From Vannielia litorea (lineage in GTDB: Bacteria > Pseudomonadota > Alphaproteobacteria > Rhodobacterales > Rhodobacteraceae), in assembly GCF_019801175.1 (NCBI RefSeq), contig NZ_JAHVJR010000001.1:1860001-1924000 (forward strand): a stretch of DNA of 64,000 bases. The letters run 5' to 3'. The notes beneath the pieces were generated by a model. That model did no database searches. It worked only from the letters and a program-made list of their open reading frames with translations, and had not been told where the DNA came from. This document shows positions 8,651 to 17,270 of the stretch, one piece after another; position 1 is the first letter of the stretch; every line of letters begins with the position of its first letter. The translations under genes and the position numbers were made by a program.

Positions 8651-9286
8651 ATGAAGAGAAGAAACTTCCTCACCGGCAGTGCTGCGCTGCTTGGTGGTAC
8701 CTTTGTGGCGGGGGCCCCTGCCCTCGCCTATGACGAAACCCTCAAGCCCTACGGCCTGCCCGTTCATCTGCTGCCGCATTACGTGAATGTCTCCAAGGAG
8801 CTGCCGCCGCAGGAGATTCACGTGAGCCCGAGCCGCTTTGCGCTGTTCCTCACCCTCGGCGGGGGCCGCGCGATCCAGTATACCTGCGGTATTGGCCGCC
8901 CCGGCCTTTACGAGCCCGGTGAGTTCTTTGTCGGCGCGCGCAAGCAGTGGCCGGCGTGGACGCCGACGCCCGAGATGATCGAGCGCGACCCCGCCTCCTA
9001 CAAGAAATACGAAGACGGCATGCCCGGCGGCCCGAACAATCCGCTTGGCGCCCGCGCGATCTACCTCTTCAAGCCGCAGATCGGCGATACCTTCCTGCGC
9101 ATCCACGGCACCAACGACCCGCGCACCATTGGCAAACGAGTCTCGAACGGCTGCGCACGGCTGGTGAACAACCAGATCGTGCACCTCTACCGCCGGACGC
9201 CGATGAACGCCAAGGTCGTGCTGTACCCGGCCTCGGAAAACGGCGGCGTGGACTACTCGCAAGAGCCGCAGGTGACCCGGGGCTGA
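8651..9286 (+). CDS. Secreted L,D-transpeptidase (YkuD domain)
   Basis: 211-residue exported protein. The N-terminus KRRNFLTGSAALLGG followed by ALA resembles a twin-arginine-type signal peptide with cleavage near residue 26. The YkuD catalytic signature is present as HGTNDP (His152) and SNGCARL (Cys168). L,D-transpeptidases make 3-3 peptidoglycan cross-links or attach proteins to peptidoglycan in the periplasm. The central insert (EFFVGARKQWPAWTPTPEM) is common in proteobacterial family members. It appears to be a single-gene unit: it is preceded by a weak 5-bp hairpin (8566-8581) after the ligase and followed by a terminator. Confidence 0.9.
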   Translation: MKRRNFLTGSAALLGGTFVAGAPALAYDETLKPYGLPVHLLPHYVNVSKELPPQEIHVSPSRFALFLTLGGGRAIQYTCGIGRPGLYEPGEFFVGARKQWPAWTPTPEMIERDPASYKKYEDGMPGGPNNPLGARAIYLFKPQIGDTFLRIHGTNDPRTIGKRVSNGCARLVNNQIVHLYRRTPMNAKVVLYPASENGGVDYSQEPQVTRG

Positions 9287-9319
9287 CGCCCGCAGAGGCT
9301 CTCTGACGCCGAAACATCG

Positions 9320-9364
9320 AAGGGCGCGGACCTTGGCTGAGGTCTGCGCCCTTTGTGGTTTTTC
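9320..9364 (+). terminator. Rho-independent terminator after L,D-transpeptidase gene
   Basis: Stem AAGGGCGCGGACC (9320-9332) pairs with GGTCTGCGCCCTT (9341-9353) with one G-T wobble across an 8-base loop, followed by a T-rich tract. It lies 34 bases after the stop codon. Confidence 0.8.
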
Positions 9365-9481
9365 GGAATTTGAGAATAATTTATCTGCAAGTTAACTTTT
9401 TACGGAACCGGAGGCGTCCGGGGATGTTTTATTGCGTGATCACATGGGTGCGCCCTGCCGTGCTGACGGGACAAGTAGTGG

Positions 9482-10078
9482 ATGACGATGACTTTTCAGC
9501 GCGCTGAGACCGTGGCGCTCTCTCTCCGGCATGAACTCCGGCAAGTGACTGGCCCGGCCCATGAGCGGCTGGATGGCATGCTATCGACCCTCAATTTGCA
9601 TGACAGCGCCGACAGGGCGGTGTTCGACCGCGTGCAACGCGCGGGGTTTCGCCGAATTGGCGCGGCCTGTGGCTGGGAGGCGGCAGAGGCCACGGCCACG
9701 CTGCGCCGGACGGTCGACGCGCTGGACGAGGGCGACGAGGCCGAGACGGATGGCGCGGGCGACGACCCGATAGCGGCGGATGCGGTGGCCTATATCACCC
9801 TTGGCTCGCAGCTTGGCCTGACCGTGCTGCGCAACGGCGTGCCGCCGGAAGAGCGCCGGGGCCTGCTGGCCATCGAGCCCGACATTGCCGCTTGGAAGGC
9901 CTTTGCCCAGCGCATGGGGCAGACAAGCCCCGATGCCGAGGCGCGTGCGCGTATCCTCTCCGATGCGACCCGCGCTTTTGCGATTTTTCAGCAGGAGGCC
10001 GAGCGCCACCTGCCCCCGCGGCCAGAGGCCGCACCTCACCCCGCGACGACGCAGACCCCACAGGCCCCGACTGTATGA
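9482..10078 (+). CDS. bphO: Biliverdin-producing heme oxygenase
   Basis: 198-residue heme oxygenase of the bacterial phytochrome-linked type. His27 in PAHERLDGML matches the proximal heme-ligand region of this family, and ITLGSQLGLTVLR corresponds to the distal-helix GSxLG signature, here with Gln in place of the usual Arg. The enzyme opens heme to biliverdin IX-alpha, the chromophore of the bacteriophytochrome encoded next. The gene's TGA overlaps the phytochrome ATG (ATGA), so chromophore synthesis and apoprotein are translationally coupled. An in-frame ATG two codons in is an alternative start. The C-terminal 25 residues are Pro/Thr-rich and probably unstructured. Confidence 0.85.
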   Translation: MTMTFQRAETVALSLRHELRQVTGPAHERLDGMLSTLNLHDSADRAVFDRVQRAGFRRIGAACGWEAAEATATLRRTVDALDEGDEAETDGAGDDPIAADAVAYITLGSQLGLTVLRNGVPPEERRGLLAIEPDIAAWKAFAQRMGQTSPDAEARARILSDATRAFAIFQQEAERHLPPRPEAAPHPATTQTPQAPTV

Positions 10079-12648
10079 AAGATCCCTTCGTTTCTACCGA
10101 TACACCGGTTGACCTGACCAACTGCGACCGGGAGCCGATCCACATTCTGGGGAATGTGCAATCTTTCGGGGCGCTGATCGCGATTTCGGCGGATTGGATC
10201 GTGCAGCATGTGTCGCGCAATGCGACCGAGGTGCTGGGGCTGCCGTGGGAGGAGATGGCGGGCGTGCCGCTGGGCCAGTTTCTGCCCGAGGCGAGCCTCG
10301 AGCGGTTGCGCCGCAAGCTGAGCACGGCCTCTCACGACGATGCCGTGGTGCGCATGTTCGGCTTTGACGTGTTCGGCGACGGGCGGCTGTTTGACGTGTC
10401 GGCCCACCAGTCGCACCTCAGCTTCATCCTCGAATTCGAGGCCAAGTCGCGCGGTGTTGAGCACGACGAGTTGGCTATCGTTACGCCAATGATGCGCCGG
10501 GTGGCCGAAGAGAAGGATTTGCAGAGCGTCTCGGAAGTGGCCGCCAAGCAGCTGCGGGAGCTGGCAGGGTTTGACCGGGTGATGGTGTATCAGTTCGGGC
10601 CGGAGGGCGACGGCACCGTGATCGCCGAGGCCAAGGACGAGGCCGACAGCGAAACCTACCTTGGCCTGCACTTCCCCTCCTCCGACATTCCGCGGCAAGC
10701 GCGGGCGCTTTACAAGCGCAACCATCTGCGGCTGATCGCCGATGTGGATGATACCGTCTCACCCATCGAGCCGCAGACCGGCCCCGAGGGCGAGCCGCTG
10801 GACCTTTCCCTCGCCGTGACCCGCGCGGTCTCGCCGATCCACCTTGAATACCTGCGCAACATGAAGGTGCGGGCCTCGATGTCGGTGTCCATCATCATCC
10901 GGGGCGAGCTCTGGGGGCTCTTTGCCTGTCATCACCGCGCGCCGCTTTACATCGATTACGAGCGCCGCACCGCGATTGAGCTGCTGGCGCAATTCTACTC
11001 CTACGAGATCGAACGGCGTGAGGCCCGCGCGGTGGCCGAAACCGCCGACCGCGCACAGAAGCTGCATGACAGGCTGATGATGGGCCTCGGCGCCAGCACG
11101 GACCTTGTGGAAGGCTTTCGCGACGTGGCCCGCGAGATCAGCACCGTGATCCGTTGCGATGGCGTGGCGCTCTATTCCGAAGGCACCTACGTGAGCCAGG
11201 GCACGGCGCCCTCGGAAGAGGAGTTCAAGACGATTGCGCGGTTCCTGAACACCGCCGCTGCCTCGCGCGTTTATGCCACCGATCATCTGGTGGCGCGCCT
11301 GCCCTCGATTGCCGATATCACCGACCGCTGCGCCGGTATTCTGGCGATCCCGGTCTCCCGCACGCCGCGCGACTACCTCGTGCTCTTCCGAACCGAGGCG
11401 GCGCGGCAGGTGAAATGGGCGGGCAACCCGCACAAGCCGGTTGAAGTGGGCAGCTTCGGCGCCCGGCTGACCCCGCGCAAGAGTTTCGAGATCTGGAAGG
11501 AAGACGTGGGCAACCGCTCGGAGCCGTGGTCGCCGACCTCGGTGCGGGCCGCCGATGCGATCCGGGTCACGCTGCTGGAGGTGGTGCTGAAGCTCTCGGA
11601 CGAGGTGAACGCCGAGCGCAAGCGGGCGCAGGACCAGCAGGAGCTGCTCATCGCCGAGTTGAACCACCGGGTGCGCAACGTGCTGGGGCTGATCCGCTCG
11701 CTGGTGAGCAAATCGCGTGAGAACGCGGTTTCGGTGGAGGAATTCTCCAAGGCCATCGACGGGCGCATCCATGCGCTGGCCGTGGCGCATGATCAGCTTA
11801 CCCAGACCGAGTGGCGCGCGGTGGACTTCCGCCAGATCATCGACACCGAGCTGAAGGCCTATGTGGCCGGACAGGAAGACAGGGTGCGGCTCTCCGGCCC
11901 GGAGATCCAGCTTTCGCCCGAGGCTTTCTCGACCATCGCGCTGGTCTCGCATGAGCTGGTGACGAACTCGGTGAAATACGGGGCGCTCTCCAACTCGACC
12001 GGGCAGGTTGAGCTGGCGGTAGAGCACCAAGCTGACGGGTTCTTTCGCCTCACGTGGCAGGAGGCGGGTGGCCCGCCGGTGCGCCCGCCCGAGCGGCGCG
12101 GCTTTGGCACGACGCTGATCGAACGCTCCGTGCCCTTCGACCTTGAGGGCAAGGCCGAGATCGAGTTTCGCTCCGGCGGATTCCGGGCGAGCTTTCTGAT
12201 CCCCGAACGGTTTGTGACCGCCCTGCCCTCAGAGGCGGCGGACGCCGTGGAGCCGGAGGCCCCGGCGATTGCGGGCAAGCCCGACCTAACCGGCGTGGGC
12301 CTTGTGGTGGAAGACAACCTGATCATCGCGATGGATGCCTCCGACATCCTCACAGGGATGGGGCTGAAAGCGGTGCATACCGCCTCGACCGTGGCGGAGG
12401 CGCTGCGGGTGGCGGAGGCCAACACGATCTCGGTCGCCGTGCTCGATGTGAACCTCGGCAAGGAGACGAGCCTGCCGGTGGCCCGTTTCCTCTCGGAGCG
12501 TGGGGTGCCCTTTGTGCTGGCCAGCGGCTACGGCGGACAGGCCGATACCTTGGCCGAGTTCCCCCCTGCCCCGGTGGTCGCCAAGCCGTTCACGGTGGAG
12601 ACCCTGTCGCGCGCGCTGCTGAAGCTGGGCGAAGACAGCGAGAGCTGA
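10075..12648 (+). CDS. bphP: Bacteriophytochrome hybrid histidine kinase (PAS-GAF-PHY-HWE kinase-receiver)
   Basis: 857-residue red/far-red photoreceptor kinase. Cys17 (DLTNCDREPIH) is the biliverdin attachment residue of bacteriophytochromes. A PAS domain (about 20-115) is followed by GAF (about 140-310) with the FPSSDIPRQAR motif (Asp204), then a PHY domain (about 325-500). The transmitter is of the HWE/HisKA_2 class: phospho-acceptor His531 in ELNHRVRNVLGLIRS and an ATPase N-box in SHELVTNSVKYGALS. A receiver domain closes the protein, with phospho-acceptor Asp791 in AVLDVNLG. A longer frame begins upstream inside bphO, but the ATG at 10075 overlapping the bphO stop gives the canonical N-terminus. 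No output response regulator is adjacent, so the partner is unknown. Confidence 0.95.
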   Translation: MKDPFVSTDTPVDLTNCDREPIHILGNVQSFGALIAISADWIVQHVSRNATEVLGLPWEEMAGVPLGQFLPEASLERLRRKLSTASHDDAVVRMFGFDVFGDGRLFDVSAHQSHLSFILEFEAKSRGVEHDELAIVTPMMRRVAEEKDLQSVSEVAAKQLRELAGFDRVMVYQFGPEGDGTVIAEAKDEADSETYLGLHFPSSDIPRQARALYKRNHLRLIADVDDTVSPIEPQTGPEGEPLDLSLAVTRAVSPIHLEYLRNMKVRASMSVSIIIRGELWGLFACHHRAPLYIDYERRTAIELLAQFYSYEIERREARAVAETADRAQKLHDRLMMGLGASTDLVEGFRDVAREISTVIRCDGVALYSEGTYVSQGTAPSEEEFKTIARFLNTAAASRVYATDHLVARLPSIADITDRCAGILAIPVSRTPRDYLVLFRTEAARQVKWAGNPHKPVEVGSFGARLTPRKSFEIWKEDVGNRSEPWSPTSVRAADAIRVTLLEVVLKLSDEVNAERKRAQDQQELLIAELNHRVRNVLGLIRSLVSKSRENAVSVEEFSKAIDGRIHALAVAHDQLTQTEWRAVDFRQIIDTELKAYVAGQEDRVRLSGPEIQLSPEAFSTIALVSHELVTNSVKYGALSNSTGQVELAVEHQADGFFRLTWQEAGGPPVRPPERRGFGTTLIERSVPFDLEGKAEIEFRSGGFRASFLIPERFVTALPSEAADAVEPEAPAIAGKPDLTGVGLVVEDNLIIAMDASDILTGMGLKAVHTASTVAEALRVAEANTISVAVLDVNLGKETSLPVARFLSERGVPFVLASGYGGQADTLAEFPPAPVVAKPFTVETLSRALLKLGEDSES

Positions 12649-12663
12649 GGCACGCGCCGTGCC
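12649..12663 (+). terminator. Hairpin directly after bphP stop
   Basis: Perfect 6-bp stem GGCACG / CGTGCC with a 3-base loop begins at the base after the TGA. It lacks a T tract, so it may be only a stabilising hairpin. A second perfect 7-bp stem (GCCTGCC 12729-12735 / GGCAGGC 12745-12751) follows downstream. Confidence 0.4.
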
Positions 12664-12789
12664 CCTGTGGGCGGGATGGCGCGGAGCCTGATTTTCAACT
12701 GACGGAAGGCGCGCCAGTGGTGCGCTCTGCCTGCCTTGGAAATAGGCAGGCTGAGAAGCCGTGCGCGGTGCTCCAGCCAAAAAGTAAAA

Positions 12790-12809
12790 AACAGTCTTGA
12801 CTGATTGTT
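12790..12809. promoter_or_regulatory. Candidate operator dyad upstream of the amidase/TRAP operon
   Basis: Half-sites AACAGTC and GATTGTT form an inverted repeat (6 of 7 bases complementary) around the hexamer TTGACT, which itself resembles a -35 box. The dyad sits 47 bases before the first gene of the operon. The operon ends with a TetR-family regulator, so this is a natural candidate for its operator. No clear -10 element is visible at the expected distance. Confidence 0.4.
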
Positions 12810-12855
12810 TTTTCCAGCCCCACCCTGTGTGTCAAACGACTCAGGGAGATGCGCG

Positions 12856-13500
12856 ATGGCCGATACCGACGATTACAAGCAACGCAGTTACGGCGAAATC
12901 TCAGTTGGGCTCGGGGCCAAGCCGGGCATCGTGGTGGTGGATTTTCAGAAGGGATTCACCGAGGCGCAATACCCTCTGGGCGGTGCGCCGCTGGTGATGC
13001 GGGCGCTGGAAAACACCGCCAAGCTGCTGAAAGCCGCCCGCGCGATGGGCGTGCCGGTGGCCACCTGCAACACCGCCTACATGAACGAGCGCGAGATGCC
13101 CTACTGGAAGATCACCGCCGTGCGCGAGACCTTCCTGCATGACCACCCCAGCGCCGAACTGGACCCGCGCATCTACGACCCCGAGTATGACCTGAAGGTC
13201 TGCAAGAAAGGGCCTTCGATCTTTTTCAACACCGATGTGGCCGATTACTTCGCCAAGGAGCGGGTCGACACCGTGATCGTCACCGGCTGCAACACCAGCG
13301 GCTGCATCCGGGCCAGCTCGATCGACAGTTTCTCGCACCGGTACCGGACCCTCGTGCCGGAGGATTGCGTGGGCGATATCGAAGAGCAGCCGCACCGCGA
13401 CAACCTGCGCGACCTTGGCCGCCGTTACGTTGATGTCGTCGATCTGGACAGCGTGCTGGCCTACCTCGACCGCTGGCACAACGCCCAGGCTGCCGCCTGA
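12856..13500 (+). CDS. Isochorismatase-family amidohydrolase (N-carbamoylsarcosine amidase-like)
   Basis: 214-residue cysteine hydrolase. The catalytic triad of the family is in place: Asp29 (VVVDFQKGF), a Lys near 117 (VCKKGPSIF) and Cys150 (GCNTSGCIRAS), preceded by the non-proline cis-peptide region. N-carbamoylsarcosine amidase, nicotinamidase and ureidoacrylate amidase share this architecture; the TGCNTSGCIRASSIDS pattern is closest to the carbamoylsarcosine/carbamoyl amidase branch by eye. The ATG at 12856 has a GGGAGA ribosome binding site. It starts an operon with an amidohydrolase, HAD hydrolase and TRAP transporter, so hydrolysis of an imported amide or carbamoyl compound is inferred. 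Confidence 0.85.
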   Translation: MADTDDYKQRSYGEISVGLGAKPGIVVVDFQKGFTEAQYPLGGAPLVMRALENTAKLLKAARAMGVPVATCNTAYMNEREMPYWKITAVRETFLHDHPSAELDPRIYDPEYDLKVCKKGPSIFFNTDVADYFAKERVDTVIVTGCNTSGCIRASSIDSFSHRYRTLVPEDCVGDIEEQPHRDNLRDLGRRYVDVVDLDSVLAYLDRWHNAQAAA

Positions 13501-13531
13501 CCCGCCCTCAAGACCGAATGAAAGACCTCAA

Positions 13532-14767
13532 ATGACCCTGAAGCTGCTGAAGAACGCCCGTATCGTGGACGGCACCGCGCCCGAGCCCACCGATCCGATG
13601 GGCATCGTGATCGAAGACGGCAAGATCCGCGATGTCGGCCCCGGCGTGACCGCCGACACCGATGAGGTGCTCGACATGGAGGGGCTAACGGTGATGCCCG
13701 GCCTCGTCGACTGCCACGTGCATGTGATCGCCACCACGGCGAACCTCGGCCTTAACGCCGCCCTGCCCTCCTCCCTCGTGGCCGCCCGCTCCAGCCTGCT
13801 GATGCGCGACATGATCATGCGCGGCTTCACCACGGTGCGCGACCTTGGCGGCGCCGATCGCGGCTTGCAGCAAGCGGTGGATGAGGGTGCCTTCCTCGGC
13901 CCGCGGCTGGTGATCTGCGGCAAGGCGCTGTCGCAATCGGGCGGCCACACCGATTATCGCGGCCCCTACAGCAACCGTGACGTGAGCTGGTATGCCTCGA
14001 GCCTCGGCGCGATGGGCCGGATCTGTGACGGCATCCCCGAGGTGCAACGCGCCGCCCGTGAAGAGATCAAGAACGGCGCGCAATTCGTGAAGGTCATGGC
14101 CGATGGCGGTGTGTCATCGCCCTCCGACCCGGTGGGCTACCTCGTGTTCTCGGTCGAGGAATTGAAGGCGGCGGTGGAGATTGCCAAGGGCTTCGGCACC
14201 TATGCGACCGGGCACCTCTACTCCGACGAGGCCATCGTGCGGGCGCTGGATTGCGGGTTCGAGTGCATCGAGCACGGCAACCTGATTGGCGACGACACCA
14301 TCGCCCGGATCGCCCGCGAGGGCATTCCGGTGGTGCCGACCAACATCACCTACGACCTGCTGCACCGCAAAGGCGCGGAGTTCGGGCTGCCGGCGGAATC
14401 GGTGGCCAAGATCTCGGACGTGCGCGAGGCCGGGTTGGAGCGGCTTGAGAAGTTCCACGAGGCGGGCGTGCTGATGGGCTACGGCTCAGACCTGCTCGGC
14501 GGGATGCAGACCGAGCAGTCGGGCGAGTTCCCCCTGCGCGGCCGATACCTGCCCGCCGATGCCGTGATCCGCTCGGCCACTGTGGATGCCGCCAAGGTGC
14601 TACGGATGGAAGGCGAGATCGGCACCATCGCGCCGGGTGCCCATGCCGATATCATCGCCGTCGAGGGCAACCCGCTCGAAAATCTTGACCTGCTGACACA
14701 TCAGGGAGCTCATATGCCGCTCATTCTCAAAGCTGGGGAGGCGGTCAAGCAGGCCGCGTCGCTCTGA
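13532..14767 (+). CDS. Metal-dependent amidohydrolase (imidazolonepropionase/prolidase-like)
   Basis: 411-residue amidohydrolase-superfamily enzyme. The metal-binding HxH is His62/His64 in MPGLVDCHVHV; further ligands are visible as a Lys/Asp region QFVKVMADGG, the paired His of TGHLYSD and ECIEHGN, and the catalytic Asp in MGYGSDLLG. The N- and C-terminal beta-sandwich parts (KNARIVDGT, GAHADIIAVEGNPLEN) are normal. This subgroup includes Xaa-Arg and other dipeptidases, carbamate and imide hydrolases. The ATG at 13532 lies 31 bases below the amidase stop and its TGA overlaps the ATG of the HAD gene by one base (TGATG). Substrate unknown. Confidence 0.87.
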   Translation: MTLKLLKNARIVDGTAPEPTDPMGIVIEDGKIRDVGPGVTADTDEVLDMEGLTVMPGLVDCHVHVIATTANLGLNAALPSSLVAARSSLLMRDMIMRGFTTVRDLGGADRGLQQAVDEGAFLGPRLVICGKALSQSGGHTDYRGPYSNRDVSWYASSLGAMGRICDGIPEVQRAAREEIKNGAQFVKVMADGGVSSPSDPVGYLVFSVEELKAAVEIAKGFGTYATGHLYSDEAIVRALDCGFECIEHGNLIGDDTIARIAREGIPVVPTNITYDLLHRKGAEFGLPAESVAKISDVREAGLERLEKFHEAGVLMGYGSDLLGGMQTEQSGEFPLRGRYLPADAVIRSATVDAAKVLRMEGEIGTIAPGAHADIIAVEGNPLENLDLLTHQGAHMPLILKAGEAVKQAASL

Positions 14768-15489
14768 TGGCCAGCTTGCGCGACTACACCGCCCTCAGCT
14801 TCGACGTCTACGGCACGCTGATCGACTGGGAGGCCGGGATGCGGGCCGGGCTGCGCCCGCTCACCGACCGGCTCGACGCCGAGATGAGTGAGAACGCTGT
14901 GCTGGAGATGCACGCCCGCAACGAGAGCGCCACGCAGGCCCAGACGCCGGCCAAGCGCTACTCGGACCTGCTGGCCACGGTCTACCGCCGCTGCGCCGAG
15001 GAGCTGGGGCTATCGGTGGATTGGGACGAATGCGAGCGCTACGGCGCATCGGTGCCCGATTGGCCCGCCTTCGAGGACAGCGCCGATGCACTGGCCTATC
15101 TCAAGCAGCACTACAAGATGATCGTGCTCTCCAACGTCGACAACCGCAGCTTTGACGGCGCCGCGAAGAAGCTGGGGATCGCATGGGATGCGATCTACAC
15201 CGCCGAGGACATCGGCAGCTACAAGCCCAACCAGCGCAACTTCGACTACCTGCTGCGCGGGATCGGCACACTGGGCGTGGAGAAGGCACAGCTGCTGCAC
15301 ACCGCCGAGAGCATGTTCCACGATCACGTGCCGGGCCGCGCCAAGGGGCTCGACAACGCATGGATCTACCGGCGGCACGCAAAAGAAGGCTTCGGGGCCA
15401 CGATGGACCCGGGCGATCTGGCCGAGACAACCTTCCGCTTCAACTCGCTGAAGGAAATGGCCGAGGCACATGAGAGCGGCAAAATCTGA
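14767..15489 (+). CDS. HAD hydrolase, haloacid dehalogenase type II-like
   Basis: 240-residue HAD-superfamily protein. The nucleophile Asp13 is in SFDVYGTLIDW, motif II Ser/Asn in IVLSNVDNRSF, motif III Lys in GSYKPNQRNF, and motif IV near LHTAESMFHDH. The DVYGTL pattern and length match L-2-haloacid dehalogenase-like proteins, but many such proteins act on other phosphate or halide esters. Translational coupling to the amidohydrolase (TGATG) places it in the same pathway. Whether it dehalogenates anything cannot be judged from sequence. Confidence 0.85.
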   Translation: MASLRDYTALSFDVYGTLIDWEAGMRAGLRPLTDRLDAEMSENAVLEMHARNESATQAQTPAKRYSDLLATVYRRCAEELGLSVDWDECERYGASVPDWPAFEDSADALAYLKQHYKMIVLSNVDNRSFDGAAKKLGIAWDAIYTAEDIGSYKPNQRNFDYLLRGIGTLGVEKAQLLHTAESMFHDHVPGRAKGLDNAWIYRRHAKEGFGATMDPGDLAETTFRFNSLKEMAEAHESGKI

Positions 15490-15559
15490 AATTCAACCCG
15501 ACCGACCCGCCCGGCAAGAGCGCGGGCACCCAACCACTCAACCAACAGGGACCAGACCC

Positions 15560-16684
15560 ATGAAAAAATTCCTGACCTGCACCGCCCTCGCCGGCATGAT
15601 GATGACCGGCGCGGCCACGGCAGAAACCAACTTCATCGCCAACAGCTTCTATGACGGCGCCGTGCCGATGTCGGGCGAAGGCTACGTCCGCTGGGCCGAG
15701 CTCGTGCAGGAGCTTTCGGGCGGCGACCTCGTGCCCGAAGTCTACACCGGCACCGTGCTGCTGGCCCCGCGCGCCGCGCTTCAGGGCATTCAGGACAACG
15801 TGGTGCAGGTGGCCCACCATGCCGCCATCTACACGCCCTCCGATCTGCCGGTCTCCAATGCCGTGCAGGAGCTGGGCTTTGCCTACTCCGACCCGGTTGC
15901 CGCGATCTTCGCCGTCACCGACTTTTCGATGAACAACGAGGTGCAGCTGGCCGAGTGGAAGGACAAGGGCCTCGTCTACCTTGGCGCCTATGCCACGCCC
16001 GCCTATGTGCTGATGTGCTCCAGCCCGGTGCGCAACCTCGAAGAGATGAAGGGCAAGCGCATCCGCACCGCCGGCTCCGCCGTCTCGGTCTGGGTGGAAG
16101 ATGCCGGCGGCATCCCGGTCAACGTGCCCTCCTCCGAGATGTACACCGGCCTCGAGCGCGGCACCCTCGACTGCGCCACCAACGCCGCCAGCGACCTTGT
16201 GGACCGCTCGCTGATGGAAGTCGCCGAGCACACCACCCTGCTCTCGACCGGCATGTACTATTCCGGCCCGCAGTGGGGCTATAACCCAGACTTCTGGGCT
16301 GGCCTGACCGCCGAGCAGCGCGTCGTGCTGATGGAAGCCTCCGCCCGTTCGATGGCCCGCATCGTCATTGCCTACGGCTCCAAGGTCGACGCTGGCCTCG
16401 AGGCCTCCAAGGCTGCTGGCGGCAACGTCTATGAGCCCGAGCAGGACCTGGCCGATCACGTGGCCGAGTTCCGTGACCGCACCACCGCCGCCGCCGTCGA
16501 GAAAGCCGGTGCCGACTTTGGCGTGGCCGACCCCGAGGCGCTGATCGGCGACTTCCAGGCCACCATGCAGAAGTGGACCGACCTGCTGGCCGACGTGGAC
16601 ACCACCGACGAAGATGCGCTCACCGCTCTTGCCATGGAAGAGATCTTCTCCAAGATCGACCCGGCCACCTACGGCACCGAGTAA
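15560..16684 (+). CDS. dctP: TRAP transporter substrate-binding protein (DctP)
   Basis: 374-residue periplasmic solute receptor. A Sec signal peptide is clear (MKKFLTCTALAGMMMTGAATA, cleavage before ETNF). The DctP fold is marked by the conserved region MKGKRIRTAG followed by VNVPSSEMYTGLERGTLDCA, which holds the carboxylate-binding Arg of the family. The start at 15560 removes an upstream 30-residue stretch without signal-peptide character. With DctQ and DctM it forms an Na+-gradient-driven importer of organic acids or related anions, presumably the substrate of the hydrolases encoded just upstream. Confidence 0.93.
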   Translation: MKKFLTCTALAGMMMTGAATAETNFIANSFYDGAVPMSGEGYVRWAELVQELSGGDLVPEVYTGTVLLAPRAALQGIQDNVVQVAHHAAIYTPSDLPVSNAVQELGFAYSDPVAAIFAVTDFSMNNEVQLAEWKDKGLVYLGAYATPAYVLMCSSPVRNLEEMKGKRIRTAGSAVSVWVEDAGGIPVNVPSSEMYTGLERGTLDCATNAASDLVDRSLMEVAEHTTLLSTGMYYSGPQWGYNPDFWAGLTAEQRVVLMEASARSMARIVIAYGSKVDAGLEASKAAGGNVYEPEQDLADHVAEFRDRTTAAAVEKAGADFGVADPEALIGDFQATMQKWTDLLADVDTTDEDALTALAMEEIFSKIDPATYGTE

Positions 16685-16694
16685 GCACTGCGCA

Positions 16695-16721
16695 CCGGGC
16701 CCGGCACCACGCCGGGCCCGG
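16695..16721 (+). promoter_or_regulatory. Strong intercistronic hairpin between dctP and dctQ
   Basis: Perfect 11-bp GC-only stem CCGGGCCCGGC (16695-16705) / GCCGGGCCCGG (16711-16721) with a 5-base loop, starting 11 bases after the dctP stop and without a T tract. Such elements protect upstream mRNA from 3' decay or cause partial termination, so the binding protein is made in excess over the membrane subunits. Confidence 0.75.
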
Positions 16722-16741
16722 CTGCCAATCAGGACGACGCA

Positions 16742-17236
16742 ATGACCCTCCTCCACAGCATCATCCGCTGGCTCAACATCGGCACCGTCACCGCCGCCTG
16801 CGTGGTCATGCTGCTGATGATGGCCCATATCACCCTCGACGTGGGCGTTCGGTACTTCGTCAACGGCCAGATCGTCGGCACGCTGGAGTGGGTCTCGTTC
16901 TACTACATGGTCGCGCTGGTCTTTCTGGCCTTCGGCTATGTCGAGATGAAGCAGGAAAACATCCGCGTTGATCTCTTTGCCCAGATGATGCCCGCGCCGG
17001 TGCAACTGGGGCTCTACATTCTCGCCTGCCTCATGGGGCTTGCCTTCTTCGGCATGCTGTTCTGGCAATCGCTGACCGATGCGATCAAGGCGACAAGCCG
17101 CGCCGAAGAGGCGATGAGCAACTTCCGTTTCTACATCTGGCCCGCCCGCTGGGCGCTGCCCATCGGCTTTGCCGGGGCGCTGCTTGCGGTGCTGTCGAAC
17201 CTTCTGAAATCCATCACCCGGCGGCAGGCGCTTTGA
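16742..17236 (+). CDS. dctQ: TRAP transporter small membrane subunit (DctQ)
   Basis: 164-residue integral membrane protein with four hydrophobic segments, starting near residues 12, 46, 83 and 131, the pattern of the DctQ family. The sequence WVSFYYMVALVFLAFGYVEMKQENIRVDL matches the conserved middle of DctQ. It lies between the binding protein and the large permease, in the usual TRAP gene order, with an AGGA ribosome binding site. It couples the periplasmic receptor to DctM. Confidence 0.92.
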   Translation: MTLLHSIIRWLNIGTVTAACVVMLLMMAHITLDVGVRYFVNGQIVGTLEWVSFYYMVALVFLAFGYVEMKQENIRVDLFAQMMPAPVQLGLYILACLMGLAFFGMLFWQSLTDAIKATSRAEEAMSNFRFYIWPARWALPIGFAGALLAVLSNLLKSITRRQAL

Positions 17237-17270
17237 TGCGCCCCACCTGCGCGCCCCCGGAGGCGACCCT

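Noticed and set aside
7658..9262. Minus-strand frame opposite the ligase and L,D-transpeptidase
   Set aside because: Spans two genes and their intergenic gap on the wrong strand with Ser/Pro-rich composition; no motif.
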